Shown: positions 43,133-52,047, counted from the first letter of the stretch. The stretch: DNA of 64,000 nucleotides from Candidatus Borkfalkia faecavium (GCA_019114755.1 DXEW01000003.1:17332-81331); one strand, 5' to 3'. The notes: generated by a model from the letters alone, not told the origin. Numbers and translations: made by a program.

Positions 43133-44410
43133 TCAGCAAGTGAACAATATTTCCAGCACAAAGCGCCTTTCTTTTTTATACACCAGCATTTCGCCCTTAT
43201 ATTTTTGCACCACATAGCGGATACTCTTCATGCCGAAGCCGTGGTAGCCGTTGTTTTGCTTGGTGGAGACGGGCAGGCCGTCTTCAAACTGCAATTCGCG
43301 GGAGCAGAAATTTTCAAGACAGATGCTGACCAGCCTGCCGTGTTTGTTCACCTTGAGGACGATGGTGCGGTTTTCCGGCTTTTCCGCCTGCAAACTTTCA
43401 AAGGCGTTGTCGAGCGCGTTGCCGAAGAGGGTGAAGACGTCGCTGTTTTTCATGAACGAGAGGCAGGCGCCGTCTACGATATACGAAAAGTCGATGGAAA
43501 AGCGGTTGAACAGCAGGCTTTTTTCCATCAGCACCGCGTCTAACGCCTTGTTGCCCGTCTGGATGGAAGAATCGTAGATCTGGATGGAGTTTTTCAGCTC
43601 CTGCAGGTATTCCGCCCTGTCGGCATCGGGAGGGGCGGCGCCGTACAGGTCTAACTGGTGCTTTAAGTCGTGGCACTTACGGTTGATGATCTCGATATTT
43701 TCCTGCGTGAGGCGGTGCTTTTGTTCGGTCATTTTCAGCAGCTGTTCGGTGATCTCGGCGTCGCGCTGCAGGCGGGTGTTGCGGAGCAGGTCTGACAGGC
43801 AGACGAGGAGCAGAAGGTCGGCGATGATGTTGAACAGCCGCGCCGAGGTGACTTCGCGCTCGAACGCCTGCATGTACATGTTGACGAGGTACGCCACGAC
43901 CAGCGTAGCCACGGCGAAGATGAGGATGGGCAGCTTTTTGAAGCCGACGCTGCCGTGGCGGTCCATGTTGCGGACGATGAAAAAGTAGAACAAAATGTAG
44001 CCCGCCGCCATGACGCCGAGGCGGATGAGGGTGGAAGGGAGCATGGGCAGGGAAGATTGCCGCACGAACTCCGCCAAGCTGAAGGTGCCGTTTTGCAGGG
44101 CGTATGCCATGGTGGCGATGAATAAGAGGTCGGTGAACGGGGCCTTGAAGCACAGCCACAGCCCCAGCAGTGACAGCAGGAACAGCAGCAGGTAGCTCAG
44201 GCGTATCCAGCCGCCGACGGTCAGCCAGGGAGTAAAGTATGTGTCGGGGAGAAGTTCCGGCAAAATGCTGAAGGCGGCGCCGAAGAGCACGGCAGACAGC
44301 CAAAAGAACCTGCGCCGCATGCCCTTATAGTTGAACAGCATCTCCGCGAGCCATAGCTGGGGCGCGAACGCCATTGAAAAGCGGAAAAGAAGGATCGTGA
44401 ATTCTTCCAT
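43133..44410 (-). CDS. AgrC-like GHKL sensor histidine kinase
   Basis: The 425-residue product has six to seven membrane helices over residues 1-200 and a cytoplasmic coiled region. The family phospho-acceptor stretch NRKCHDLKHQLDLY and a GHKL ATPase domain with FGNALDNAFESL (N box) and NGYHGFGMKSIRYVVQKY (G box) follow. This is the AgrC/ComD layout used for peptide sensing, but no agrB/agrD-type genes lie nearby, so the signal is unknown. It lies 79 bases behind its response regulator and is probably co-transcribed. Confidence 0.9.
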   Translation of the reverse strand: MEEFTILLFRFSMAFAPQLWLAEMLFNYKGMRRRFFWLSAVLFGAAFSILPELLPDTYFTPWLTVGGWIRLSYLLLFLLSLLGLWLCFKAPFTDLLFIATMAYALQNGTFSLAEFVRQSSLPMLPSTLIRLGVMAAGYILFYFFIVRNMDRHGSVGFKKLPILIFAVATLVVAYLVNMYMQAFEREVTSARLFNIIADLLLLVCLSDLLRNTRLQRDAEITEQLLKMTEQKHRLTQENIEIINRKCHDLKHQLDLYGAAPPDADRAEYLQELKNSIQIYDSSIQTGNKALDAVLMEKSLLFNRFSIDFSYIVDGACLSFMKNSDVFTLFGNALDNAFESLQAEKPENRTIVLKVNKHGRLVSICLENFCSRELQFEDGLPVSTKQNNGYHGFGMKSIRYVVQKYKGEMLVYKKERRFVLEILFTC

Positions 44411-44489
44411 GGTCTGGTCCCCCTATATAAGCGGAATGAGCTCCTTCGGGCGGCAGGGCGCGGAAAAAATATGTTGTAGAAAAGCGCGT

Positions 44490-45215
44490 TCAGCGCGCCG
44501 CACTGCCACCCTGGCTGTAAAAGAGCATGATAGACTGCATAAAATCTTTTTTATACGAGCGGCTGATCTTGAGTTGATCGCCGCCGACGGTGACGTAGTC
44601 GCCGCGGACCTGCATGACGTGGCGCAGGTTGACCAGGTAGCTGACGTTGCAGCGGGCAAAGCCGAGGGGGGAGAATTCTTCTTCCGCCTTGGCCATGATG
44701 CCCCACACTTCAAAGGCGCCGCGCACCGTGTGATATAAGAGCTTGTGCTGCACGACTTCGATATAATAAATGTCTGAAACGGCGATGCGCGCGTAGCCGC
44801 TTTCCGTTTTGAGCAGCTTTTCCTGCCGGCCGAACCTGCTTGCGGCGGCGATGGCTTTTTCCATTTTGAAGGAAAAGGTCTCGTAGCTGACGGGCTTTAA
44901 GATGAAGTCCATGGCGCTGACTTCGTAGCCCTTGAACACATACTGCGCCATATTGGTGATGAAGATGAGGCAGACGGTATCGTCCAGCTCGCGCAGTTTC
45001 TGCGCCGCCTTGATGCCGTCCATATACGGCATTTCGATGTCCATCAATACGATCTGAAAGTCGGGGCGGTAAGAATCTAAAAAGGAAAGCCCGTCTTGAA
45101 AGCAGTCGATAGAGAATTTGTATTCGCCGGCGCCCGACTGTTCCATGCGGTGCAGGTAACTTTGCAGCGTTTCGCGAAAGGCGGCGTCGTCTTCAATGAT
45201 AGCGATCTTGGTCAT
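44490..45215 (-). CDS. LytTR-family response regulator (AgrA-like)
   Basis: The 241-residue product has a receiver domain (IAIIEDDAAF, phospho-Asp in VLMDIEMPYMDGIKA, Lys in LKPVSYE) and a LytTR DNA-binding domain with YYIEVVQHKLLYHT and RCNVSYLVNLRHV. It is expected to bind tandem direct repeats upstream of targets. ATG 45215 is after GAGG. The divergent GH3 gene is the closest candidate target. Confidence 0.93.
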   Translation of the reverse strand: MTKIAIIEDDAAFRETLQSYLHRMEQSGAGEYKFSIDCFQDGLSFLDSYRPDFQIVLMDIEMPYMDGIKAAQKLRELDDTVCLIFITNMAQYVFKGYEVSAMDFILKPVSYETFSFKMEKAIAAASRFGRQEKLLKTESGYARIAVSDIYYIEVVQHKLLYHTVRGAFEVWGIMAKAEEEFSPLGFARCNVSYLVNLRHVMQVRGDYVTVGGDQLKISRSYKKDFMQSIMLFYSQGGSAAR

Positions 45216-45289
45216 TGGCATTCCTCGTGTTTTTGGCAAAGCCGAAGCAGCCCCGCTGTTTTTGCCTTGCCTTTGATAATCGTATATCC

Positions 45290-45318
45290 ATTATACAATA
45301 AAAAGCCGCCGTTGTAAA
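45290..45318 (-). promoter_or_regulatory. Promoter of the two-component operon
   Basis: TTTACA, 17 bases and TATAAT on the minus strand, giving a leader of about 70 bases. Confidence 0.85.
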
Positions 45319-45562
45319 GACGCAATTTGAAAATTATTGCCAGCGTTTTTGACGCTTACATGATACCATACAAACGGCCTTTGTTCCATACGTTTTACAT
45401 AATATACAAAATTTTTTGCGCACAATGCAGGGCGGCTGCATTTGATGTCTGTGCGGCGGCGACGCCTGCGGGCAAAAGAAGGGAAAAATATGCATCTTGT
45501 GCGGCGGGCGGAGGAAAAAAATTGTAAAGTACGCAAAGAAAATGACCAAAAAAGAAAATGTG
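45319..45562. other. Intergenic region between divergent promoters
   Basis: About 240 AT-rich bases with no credible gene. It contains the related segments CATGATACCATACAAACGG and CCATACGTTTTACATAATA, which could be LytTR-type half-sites, but I cannot assign a consensus. Confidence 0.45.
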
Positions 45563-45590
45563 TTGATAAAATTTTTCTTTTTGGTATAAT
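45563..45590 (+). promoter_or_regulatory. Promoter of the GH3 gene
   Basis: TTGATA, 16 bases and TATAAT, with a leader of about 125 bases that includes a GCGGGTGC/GCGCCCGC hairpin and ends in AAAGGAG before the ATG. Confidence 0.83.
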
Positions 45591-45721
45591 GGCACTGATT
45601 TTTGCGGGTGCAGCGCAGAGCGCCCGCGGAAGAACAGCAAAGAGGAGGAATGCGCCGGAAAAAATCATTTGCAGGCTTGTAACAAAAACAAAAAAAATTT
45701 GATAAAGGAGAATGTTTTCTG

Positions 45722-48697
45722 ATGACAAGAAAGGTAAAGAGAGCGATATGCTTTCCGATCATCGCGTTTTTGCTGATCGTGCTGATCGCGGCGAATGTGG
45801 CTGCGGGCATCTTTGCGGGCGCCATCACCAACTACTTCAGCGGCGGCGTCAACATCGACTTCAACAGCGACAGCATCCAGCAGACGCTGCAGCAGAGCGA
45901 CGAGCTCGTCCGCACTTTGGCTGAGGACAGCATCGTTTTGCTCAAGAACCAGGAGGATGAAGACGGCAACCCCGCGCTCCCCTTCGATGAAGGCGAGACC
46001 AAGGTCAACCTGTTCGGCTTCAGCGCTTACGACCCTTCCGACGCCGCGTCTTTCGACGGGTTTTTGATGAAGGGCATCGGCAGCGGTTCTTCCACCATTT
46101 CCGAAAGCAAGGCCATCACCTTGCAGGACGCATTGACGGAGAACGGCATCGAGTACAACACCGACCTGGAAGCAATTTACGACGATTTTGAAGTGGGCCG
46201 CGGCAGCGCCGCCGACAACGCCTACTGGCTGGACGAGCCGGACATCACCGACGCGCAGTTCGACGCGGCGCAGGAATATTCGGATATCGCCATCGTCGTG
46301 TTCAGCCGTCTGGGCGGCGAGAACATCGGCGAGCAGCCCCACAGCCAGACGCAGGGCGCCGTCAACGAGAACAAGACCTACCTGCAGATCACCGATCCCG
46401 AGCAGGAGCTTTTGGACAACGTGACCGAGCGCTTCGGCAAGGTCATCGTGCTTTTGAACACCTCGAACGCGATGCACTGCGGATTTTTGGATGACGAAGG
46501 CGTAGACGCCGCCATGTACGTCGGCCTCACCGGCCAGTCGGGCGCCACCGCCATCGGCGAGATCTTGAAGGGCGAAACGCTGAAGGGCAAGCCCATCAGC
46601 CCCTCGGGCAAACTTTCCGACCTGTATTCGTACGACCCTTCCAACGACCCCGCCTATAACAACACCGAAAGCGCCGGCAGCGGCGATTCCGGCACCAACA
46701 TCCAGTATTCCGAAGGGCTCTACTACGGCTACAGATGGTACGAGACCGCCGACGCGGAGGGCTATTTTGAAGCCCAGGGCAGCAGCTACGAAGAGCAGGT
46801 GCAGTTCCCCTTCGGCTTCGGCCTCTCTTATACGGAATTCGAATGGGATCTGTTGAGCGTGGAGATCGGCGAGGAAGAAGTTGCCCTCGGCAGCGCCGGG
46901 AGCCTGACCGATTCCAACAAGAATACCGAGATCACCGTCACCGTATTGGTGACCAACACGGGCGATACGGCGGGCAAAGACGTCGTGCAGCTGTACTATA
47001 CCCCCGAATATATTGAGGGCGAGATCGAGAAGGCGGAAGTCAACCTGCTCGACTTTGACAAGACCGTGGCGCTCGACCCTGGCCAGAGCGAAGAATTGAC
47101 GCTGACCTTTACGGCGTACGACATGGCTTCCTTCGACGCCACCGACGCTAACGACAACGGCCGCGCCACCTACGAGCTGGATGCCGGCACCTATACCATC
47201 AGCCTGCGTACCGATTCGCACACGCTGAAGATGAACGGCGCCGACCAGATGGCAAATGCGACGGTAGACTTTACCATCGACGAAGACATCGTCTTCTCGG
47301 AAGATCCCGTGACGGGCGAGGCGATCGAGACGCGCTTTACGGGCGAGACCGCTTACGCGGGCGTGCCCATCGACGGCAGCACGGCGGGCGTGACGCAGGA
47401 ATATCTCTCCCGCGCAGACTTTGCAGGCACCTTCCCCGACGAACAGGCTCCCCTGCCCACCGAGGCCGCGGAAGCCAACCGCATCGCCGCCGAGTGGTAC
47501 GACCCTTCGTACGACACCGATACGGCGCCTACGCAGGGCGTTGACAACGGCGAAAACGCGCTGATGGTCACCTATACCGACGAGGAAGGCAGCTTGCAGT
47601 ACGATTACGATCTGTTCGCCATCCTTTCCGATTACGATGCAGAAGAGTGGGATACCCTGCTCGACCAGATCGAAGTCAGCGAACTTGTAAATCTGGTGCA
47701 CAACAGCGGCTTCTTCAACCCCGCCATCGAATCGGTCGGCAAGCAGCAGCAGGCGGACTTTGACGGCCCCGCAGGCTTCAACACCAACTCCCTCTCCGGC
47801 GACTGGGGCGGCTCTACCGTCACCGATACCTGGACGGCGTATCCCTGCGAGTGCCTGCTCGGCTGCTCCTGGAATAAAGACCTGATGCTGCAGATGGGCC
47901 TGTCGATGGGCGTGGAAGCGAACGCCACCGGCATCAACGGCTGGTATGCGCCCGGCATCAACCTGCACCGCACCAACTATACCTCCCGTAACTACGAATA
48001 TTATTCGGAAGACCCGATCTTGTCCGGTAACCTGGCGGCAAACGTCATCCACGGCGCCAAGATCAATGGCCTGTACTGCTACATGAAGCACTTTGTGGTC
48101 AGCGAATCCGGCCCCAACGGCCGCGACTGGAACACCTGGCTGCCCGAACAGGTGCTGCGCGAGATCTACCTCAAGCCGTTTGAGCTCTCCGTCAAAGAGG
48201 GCGGCTCGAATGCGGTGATGTCTTCCTTCAACAACCTCGGTTCCATCTGGACGGGCGCCAACCACGCGCTCCTCACCGATATCCTCCGCACCGAATGGGG
48301 CTTCCAGGGTACGGTCGTCACCGACTGGTCGATGGGCGGCGAACCGGGCACGATGAACACCCGCCAGGGTATCCGCGCCGGCAACGACATCTGGCTCAAC
48401 CCGATGGGCTTCACCCTGGGCGGCGGCCTGGATACCTCCGACCCGACGGATATCGTCTGCGCGCGCAGGGCTGCACACAACGTGCTCTACACGCTGGTCG
48501 ATACCATCTACTACAACCACACCTTCGATCATGACAGCCTCGACACCATCTTCAACGCCAACGTCGGCGTGGCAGACAGGGCGGAGTCCTTCGCCTGGTG
48601 GATCATCCTGCTGGTCGTCATCGACGTAGCGGCGGTCGCGGGCCTGGTCGTCTGGACGGTATTCCTCGTCAAACCCAAAAAGGAAAAAGTCCGCTGA
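45722..48697 (+). CDS. Membrane-anchored GH3 glycosidase with reversed domain order
   Basis: The 991-residue product starts with a membrane helix (about 8-30). The GH3 C-terminal-type domain comes first (SIVLLKNQ, LFGFSAYDP, VFSRLGGENIGE, LLNTSNAMHCG, PFGFGLSYTEF), then a fibronectin-like domain (VTVLVTNTGDTAGKDVVQLYY). The GH3 TIM-barrel domain follows (NGWYAPGINLHRTNYTSRNY, YMKHFVVSESGPNGR, VVTDWSMGGE with the nucleophile Asp near residue 868). A second membrane helix and KPKKEKVR end the chain. The enzyme would sit outside the cell, tethered at both ends. The substrate, probably a beta-glucoside or xyloside, is not known. Confidence 0.94.
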   Translation: MTRKVKRAICFPIIAFLLIVLIAANVAAGIFAGAITNYFSGGVNIDFNSDSIQQTLQQSDELVRTLAEDSIVLLKNQEDEDGNPALPFDEGETKVNLFGFSAYDPSDAASFDGFLMKGIGSGSSTISESKAITLQDALTENGIEYNTDLEAIYDDFEVGRGSAADNAYWLDEPDITDAQFDAAQEYSDIAIVVFSRLGGENIGEQPHSQTQGAVNENKTYLQITDPEQELLDNVTERFGKVIVLLNTSNAMHCGFLDDEGVDAAMYVGLTGQSGATAIGEILKGETLKGKPISPSGKLSDLYSYDPSNDPAYNNTESAGSGDSGTNIQYSEGLYYGYRWYETADAEGYFEAQGSSYEEQVQFPFGFGLSYTEFEWDLLSVEIGEEEVALGSAGSLTDSNKNTEITVTVLVTNTGDTAGKDVVQLYYTPEYIEGEIEKAEVNLLDFDKTVALDPGQSEELTLTFTAYDMASFDATDANDNGRATYELDAGTYTISLRTDSHTLKMNGADQMANATVDFTIDEDIVFSEDPVTGEAIETRFTGETAYAGVPIDGSTAGVTQEYLSRADFAGTFPDEQAPLPTEAAEANRIAAEWYDPSYDTDTAPTQGVDNGENALMVTYTDEEGSLQYDYDLFAILSDYDAEEWDTLLDQIEVSELVNLVHNSGFFNPAIESVGKQQQADFDGPAGFNTNSLSGDWGGSTVTDTWTAYPCECLLGCSWNKDLMLQMGLSMGVEANATGINGWYAPGINLHRTNYTSRNYEYYSEDPILSGNLAANVIHGAKINGLYCYMKHFVVSESGPNGRDWNTWLPEQVLREIYLKPFELSVKEGGSNAVMSSFNNLGSIWTGANHALLTDILRTEWGFQGTVVTDWSMGGEPGTMNTRQGIRAGNDIWLNPMGFTLGGGLDTSDPTDIVCARRAAHNVLYTLVDTIYYNHTFDHDSLDTIFNANVGVADRAESFAWWIILLVVIDVAAVAGLVVWTVFLVKPKKEKVR

Positions 48698-48724
48698 GGC
48701 ACTTGTCCTTTTGCATTGATTGGA

Positions 48725-48989
48725 AAAGGAAACAGCCCATGCAGGGAATAGTTCTTCCTTGACCGATCTAAAAAGGAAATAGCCTATTCAGGTACTTGTT
48801 CTTCCTTATCCTTAAAAGCAGAGCCGCAGGGAAACCTGCGGCTTTGTCATTATTTGAAATAAACTGCCCGTCGTGGCATTTGTACTTCTCGAACGATCCT
48901 AAAAAAGAAATGAGCATCCGCCGAAGTATTTGTGCTTCCTTATCCTTAAAAGCAGAGCCGCAGGGAAACCTGCGGCTCTGTCTTTTTTT
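48725..48989 (+). repeat. Imperfect tandem repeats carrying two terminators behind GH3
   Basis: Three imperfect units share AAAAAGGAAA and TTCTTCCTTA segments; the last two end in the same CTTAAAAGCAGAGCCGCAGG hairpin. The first hairpin (48819-48852) is followed by TTTGTCATTATTT, and the second (48954-48989) by CTTTTTTTC, making the second the stronger terminator. Confidence 0.82.
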
Positions 48990-49059
48990 CAGCCCCCCGC
49001 ACCTTCTTTTGTATGGATGCGCGGGGGGCGTTTGTTTTGTATCATCCCGCCGTGGCGGA

Positions 49060-49500
49060 ACATCTTACACTTTACATTTTACACTTATCTCTGTCATCCC
49101 GACCGAGGGAGCGAGAGAAACGAGCGACCGAGCAGAGGGATCTTGTATAGGACGCAAAAGCAGGGAAGAACACGGCAAAAAGAGTTCGTTTCCCGATACG
49201 CACCGCGCAAGATTTCTCCACTCGGCGGGCTTGCAGCCCTTCTCGGTCGAAATGACAGAAAGAGAGACCCGTTCGACTTCGCGGCTCGGCTTTGCCTTCG
49301 CCGCTCCGCTCAGGGTGACATAGGCGGGCGTTCGCGTTGCTTCCCTCTCTGTCATCCTGAACTCGTCGCGCCAAGGCGCCATGGCAGACGGCGCACTGCG
49401 TTTGCCGCCTTGCCCGCAGCGCCTGCCGCTCCTCTTCCCAAAAAGTTCTTCGATACTTTTTGGGAGCCTTATTTTGAGTCCGTGCGAGTCGAAGGATCTC
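49060..49500. repeat. Repeat island C
   Basis: Contains a heptamer array, CATCCCGACCGAGGGAGCG, the CGATACGCACCGCGCAAGAT / CTCGGTCGAAATGACAG unit, a CCCGTTCGACTTCGCGGCTC / CTCAGGGTGACA unit, and a CATCCTGAACTCGTCGCGCC / AAAAAGTTCTTCGATACTTT block. Gene-like frames here are repeat-derived. Confidence 0.87.
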
Positions 49501-49502
49501 TT

Positions 49503-49612
49503 CTTAAATGTAAAATTTAGAATGTAGAATGGTAAATTTCGGAAAGAAAATAAAATACTTTTTGATCCATCCAAAATTCTACACTTTACATTTTACATTT
49601 TACACTTATCTC
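49503..49612. repeat. Inverted heptamer arrays
   Basis: TAAATGTAAAATTTAGAATG at 49505 and the inverted TTCTACACTTTACATTTTAC at 49575 flank about 45 bases, similar to the elements at 27.9 and 57.1 kb. Confidence 0.8.
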
Positions 49613-49639
49613 CGTCATCCCGATCGAGGGAAGCGAGTC

Positions 49640-49772
49640 GTTCCTTTTTTTCCTTTTTTTTCCTTCCCCTTTCTTTCCTTTTTCCCCTCTTCCTTTTTCC
49701 TTCCATTCCCCTTTCTCGTTTCTTTTTCTTCTTTCCGCTTTTCCTTTTTCCCCTCTTGCGGCCCTTTTTCAT
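49640..49772. repeat. Long polypyrimidine tract
   Basis: About 130 bases made almost only of C and T on the plus strand (TTTCCTTCCCCTTTCTTTCC and similar). It is not a simple-period repeat, codes for nothing credible, and lies about 40 bases before the second DnaA-box-like cluster. Confidence 0.85.
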
Positions 49773-49812
49773 GTGCGTTTGAATTGTTCCGCGCGACGTA
49801 TTCGTTTTCAAG

Positions 49813-49939
49813 TTATCAACAACATGTGGGCAACTGCGCCGCGCAATTTGTACTTTGCGGGCCATAAACCCCCAAAATATCGAAAATTTCGACAAAGTTA
49901 TCAACATTTTATTGTGGAAATCTTGATTTTTGTGGAAAA
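49813..49939. promoter_or_regulatory. DnaA-box-like cluster 2
   Basis: TTATCAACA at 49813 and 49898, and minus-strand boxes TGTGGAAAT near 49914 and TGTGGAAAA at 49931, each differ from TTATCCACA by one or two bases. The cluster lies directly before the DUF2188 gene. Confidence 0.5.
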
Positions 49940-49978
49940 GTGTGTTACAATAGATGTGTAAAAAGGGGGAAGTTGTGT

Positions 49979-50275
49979 ATGGAAGAAAAGAATACGCCAA
50001 CCGTGGCAGCTGCCGCCGAGAACGCGGCAAAGGCGGACGAAGCGGCCGTCGGCGCTCAAAAAGGCGACGAGCGCACGGCTGCGCGCAACTATCACGTTTC
50101 GCTGCGCAAAGAAGACGGCAAGTGGCAGGTGAAGTTCGCCAAGGGCGTGAAGGCGATCAAATTGTTCGACACGCAGGCCGAGGCCATCGCCTACGCCAAA
50201 AAGCTGGCGGAAAATCAGGACGGCAGCATCACCATCCACAAAAAGGACGGAAAGATGCGCAAACAGCGGTATTAA
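49979..50275 (+). CDS. DUF2188-domain protein
   Basis: The 98-residue product has an Ala/Glu-rich N-terminus of about 35 residues and then NYHVSLRKEDGKWQVKFAKG, AIKLFDTQAEAIAYAKKLAE and GSITIHKKDGKMRKQRY, the pattern of the small DUF2188 family. No biochemical function is established. ATG is preceded by GGGGGAAG. It stands alone between DnaA-like boxes and a repeat. Confidence 0.8.
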   Translation: MEEKNTPTVAAAAENAAKADEAAVGAQKGDERTAARNYHVSLRKEDGKWQVKFAKGVKAIKLFDTQAEAIAYAKKLAENQDGSITIHKKDGKMRKQRY

Positions 50276-50309
50276 AAATTCTGATAACAGAAAAGGCTTT
50301 TGCCATCAT

Positions 50310-50365
50310 TCCCTGTCACCCTGAGCGGAGCGGCGAGCGGAAACGCGAGTCGCGCAGTCTGACTT
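50310..50365. repeat. Dispersed unit TGTCACCCTGAGCGGAGCGG
   Basis: One copy, followed by CGCGAGTCGCGCAGTCTGAC, related to copies at 21.7, 36.2 and 49.3 kb. Confidence 0.75.
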
Positions 50366-50443
50366 GTCTCAAATAAACGGTAAAAATCGCCGCCCGCGGC
50401 ATTGCGTGCGGCTTAGTCAGATGTTTTTTGTAGGTACTTGCAT

Positions 50444-50665
50444 ATGAAGAGATGGTTTTTTCAGAGAAAGGTAAAACCAAATTATGACGTCTCTTTAGAA
50501 GAACCCGTGCTCAGCGTCAGCATCTGCACGGGAGAGGCCACAGCAGGCTTTTTAAGCCGCGAAACGGGCGCCTTCCGCGACGTCATGCTCATCCGCGGAG
50601 ACCGCGACTTGGCGTCCTTCCGCAGCTCCTACGGCATCGTTGGCGATATCCGCCGCGTCTATTAA
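50444..50665 (+). CDS. Conserved small hypothetical protein
   Basis: The 73-residue product reads MKRWFFQRKVKPNYDVSLEE, then SVSICTGEATAGF, a TGAFRDVMLIRGD segment and SFRSSYGIVGDIRRVY. I recognise the pattern KPNYD, SICTGE, GF, LIRxxxDLxxF and YGI as a small protein family common in Clostridia whose function is unknown (sometimes mislabelled as aspartate dehydrogenase). ATG 50444 is preceded only by a weak GTAGGT; ATG 50438 is also possible. Confidence 0.65.
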   Translation: MKRWFFQRKVKPNYDVSLEEPVLSVSICTGEATAGFLSRETGAFRDVMLIRGDRDLASFRSSYGIVGDIRRVY

Positions 50666-50668
50666 GTT

Positions 50669-50751
50669 CCTCTGCGATTTTTTCCGCAGTTATGGAAGCC
50701 TCTGCGGTTTTCGCCGCAGTTATGGAAGCCCTCTGCGGTTTTCGCCGCAGA
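50669..50751 (+). repeat. Three tandem hairpin repeats
   Basis: Units of about 31 bases: CCTCTGCG, a T-rich loop, CCGCAG and TTATGGAAG. Each can fold into a CTGCGG/CCGCAG hairpin. The third is followed by ATCTTGAATTTG. They begin directly after the small gene's stop codon. Confidence 0.82.
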
Positions 50752-50807
50752 TCTTGAATTTGCTCATACGACGTATTGTTAACTCCTTTATGTTCCTTTT
50801 GATATGG

Positions 50808-50840
50808 AATGGCGCAGTCTCTGCGCCATTCTTATTTTTT
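50808..50840. terminator. Terminator between the small gene and yyaC
   Basis: AATGGCGCAG pairs with CTGCGCCATT around TCT, followed by CTTATTTTTT on the plus strand. Confidence 0.87.
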
Positions 50841-50929
50841 GCCTTGTAGTGAACTTTTGATCCTTGAAGCAGCGCCGCTGCCGCGCCATTGATTGTGTGT
50901 CGGAAATTCTGCACTTTCTATTCTGCATT

Positions 50930-51514
50930 TTACATCTGTCCGCTTGCCGTGGGGAAGGCGCGCTTTGTTGGCGCCTCCCCTATGGCGCTGAAATGGGCGC
51001 AGCCCTGTACATAGGCGCAAATGCCCGCCGCGATCAGCTGCGCCATGCGGTAGATGCCGCCCAGGCGCGTGAGGTGCAGCAGCGCCGCCTGCATGGGCGA
51101 GCGCTCGGCGGCGATGCCGAGGATACCGACGTCGCCGATCCGCCCCAGCTTCTTCTGCGCGCCCGAGCCGGGGAGGATGCCTTGCTCGCCGATGCGGATG
51201 AGGCCGACCTCGTCCTTTGCCCCTACCGCCGCGTCTACCGCCACGACGGGGCTGTGCGGGTGCGTTTCGGCGATGAATTCGCGCAGGTACACGACTTCTT
51301 TGGCCGTCACCGGGTTTGCCAGCGTTCCGTAGACGAACAGCGCCGCGCATTGCTGCTTGATCATGCTGCCGACGAGCGGGCCCAAGCTGTCGCCGATGGA
51401 AAGATCGCTGCCGACGCAGGCGATGACGGGTATGCGCCCCTGTAAATTGCGGCGCAAGATCTGCGCCATTCCCAGCGGCGCTAAACTGTTATGGGGATGA
51501 AATGTATATTCCAT
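50930..51514 (-). CDS. yyaC: YyaC-like spore protein
   Basis: The 194-residue product has the GPR-like fold pattern of YyaC, seen in VIACVGSDLSIGDSLGPLVG, FVYGTLANPVTA, VVAVDAAVG and GSGAQKKLGRIGDVGI. In Bacillus yyaC is a sporulation gene next to soj-spo0J near the origin; here parAB are about 3.4 kb further on. Its biochemical role is unproven. ATG 51514 is chosen over the upstream frame; the ribosome site is weak. Confidence 0.85.
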   Translation of the reverse strand: MEYTFHPHNSLAPLGMAQILRRNLQGRIPVIACVGSDLSIGDSLGPLVGSMIKQQCAALFVYGTLANPVTAKEVVYLREFIAETHPHSPVVAVDAAVGAKDEVGLIRIGEQGILPGSGAQKKLGRIGDVGILGIAAERSPMQAALLHLTRLGGIYRMAQLIAAGICAYVQGCAHFSAIGEAPTKRAFPTASGQM

Positions 51515-51622
51515 TGCCTGTTCCGTCCGATCTATTATTTGCGGCATATATATTGACTAAAAAGCGTGTTCCTATACATGAAAGATCGCAGCCTTTCCTT
51601 GAAGCTGTTCACATTTCCACAG

Positions 51623-51644
51623 TTATCCACAATTTTTATCCACA
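51623..51644 (+). promoter_or_regulatory. Two perfect DnaA boxes (cluster 3, oriC candidate 2)
   Basis: TTATCCACA occurs at 51623-51631 and again at 51636-51644, 13 bases apart and in the same orientation, within an AT-rich stretch (CACAATTTTTATCCACAATT). Downstream sequence to 52400 is AT-rich. Confidence 0.75.
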
Positions 51645-52031
51645 ATTCCACAATGAAGTATGCGCAGGCAGATCTACGGTGTGTACATGGAAAATTTACC
51701 CGTATGCAAACTGCACTTCCGCCGAAAAGAGCTGTTCTATCGCCGATTTTAGCCGATTCCGATGAATTTTTATGACCTTGAAATCGCATGATTATCTTTG
51801 CTATTTTGGCTGATTTTTGCTCGAAAATCAAGACGCTTTTCCTGTAATTTCGGTAAAACGGTCATATCGGCTGTATTTTGGTCGTTCAAAAAAGCCCGCC
51901 AGACGTTCTGAGACAGAATCATTTTCAAAAATCAAATTTTCGGAGGCCCGTATTGAATAAGCCGTTCGTATGTTTTAAGCAAAATTTCCGCCGATCTATT
52001 TTGTGCAAGTTCGCGTCCATTTGACGACTAT

Positions 52032-52047
52032 TGTTTCATATGAAACA
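52032..52047. promoter_or_regulatory. parS-like site 1 (TA centre)
   Basis: TGTTTCATATGAAACA, a perfect 16-base palindrome that matches parS except for TA in place of CG at its centre. Confidence 0.72.

Noticed and set aside
45291-45728. 145-residue minus-strand frame between the divergent promoters
   Set aside because: Lies across both promoters, is Phe-rich with no domain, and has no ribosome site.
45665-48532. 955-residue minus-strand frame
   Set aside because: Antisense shadow of the GH3 gene.
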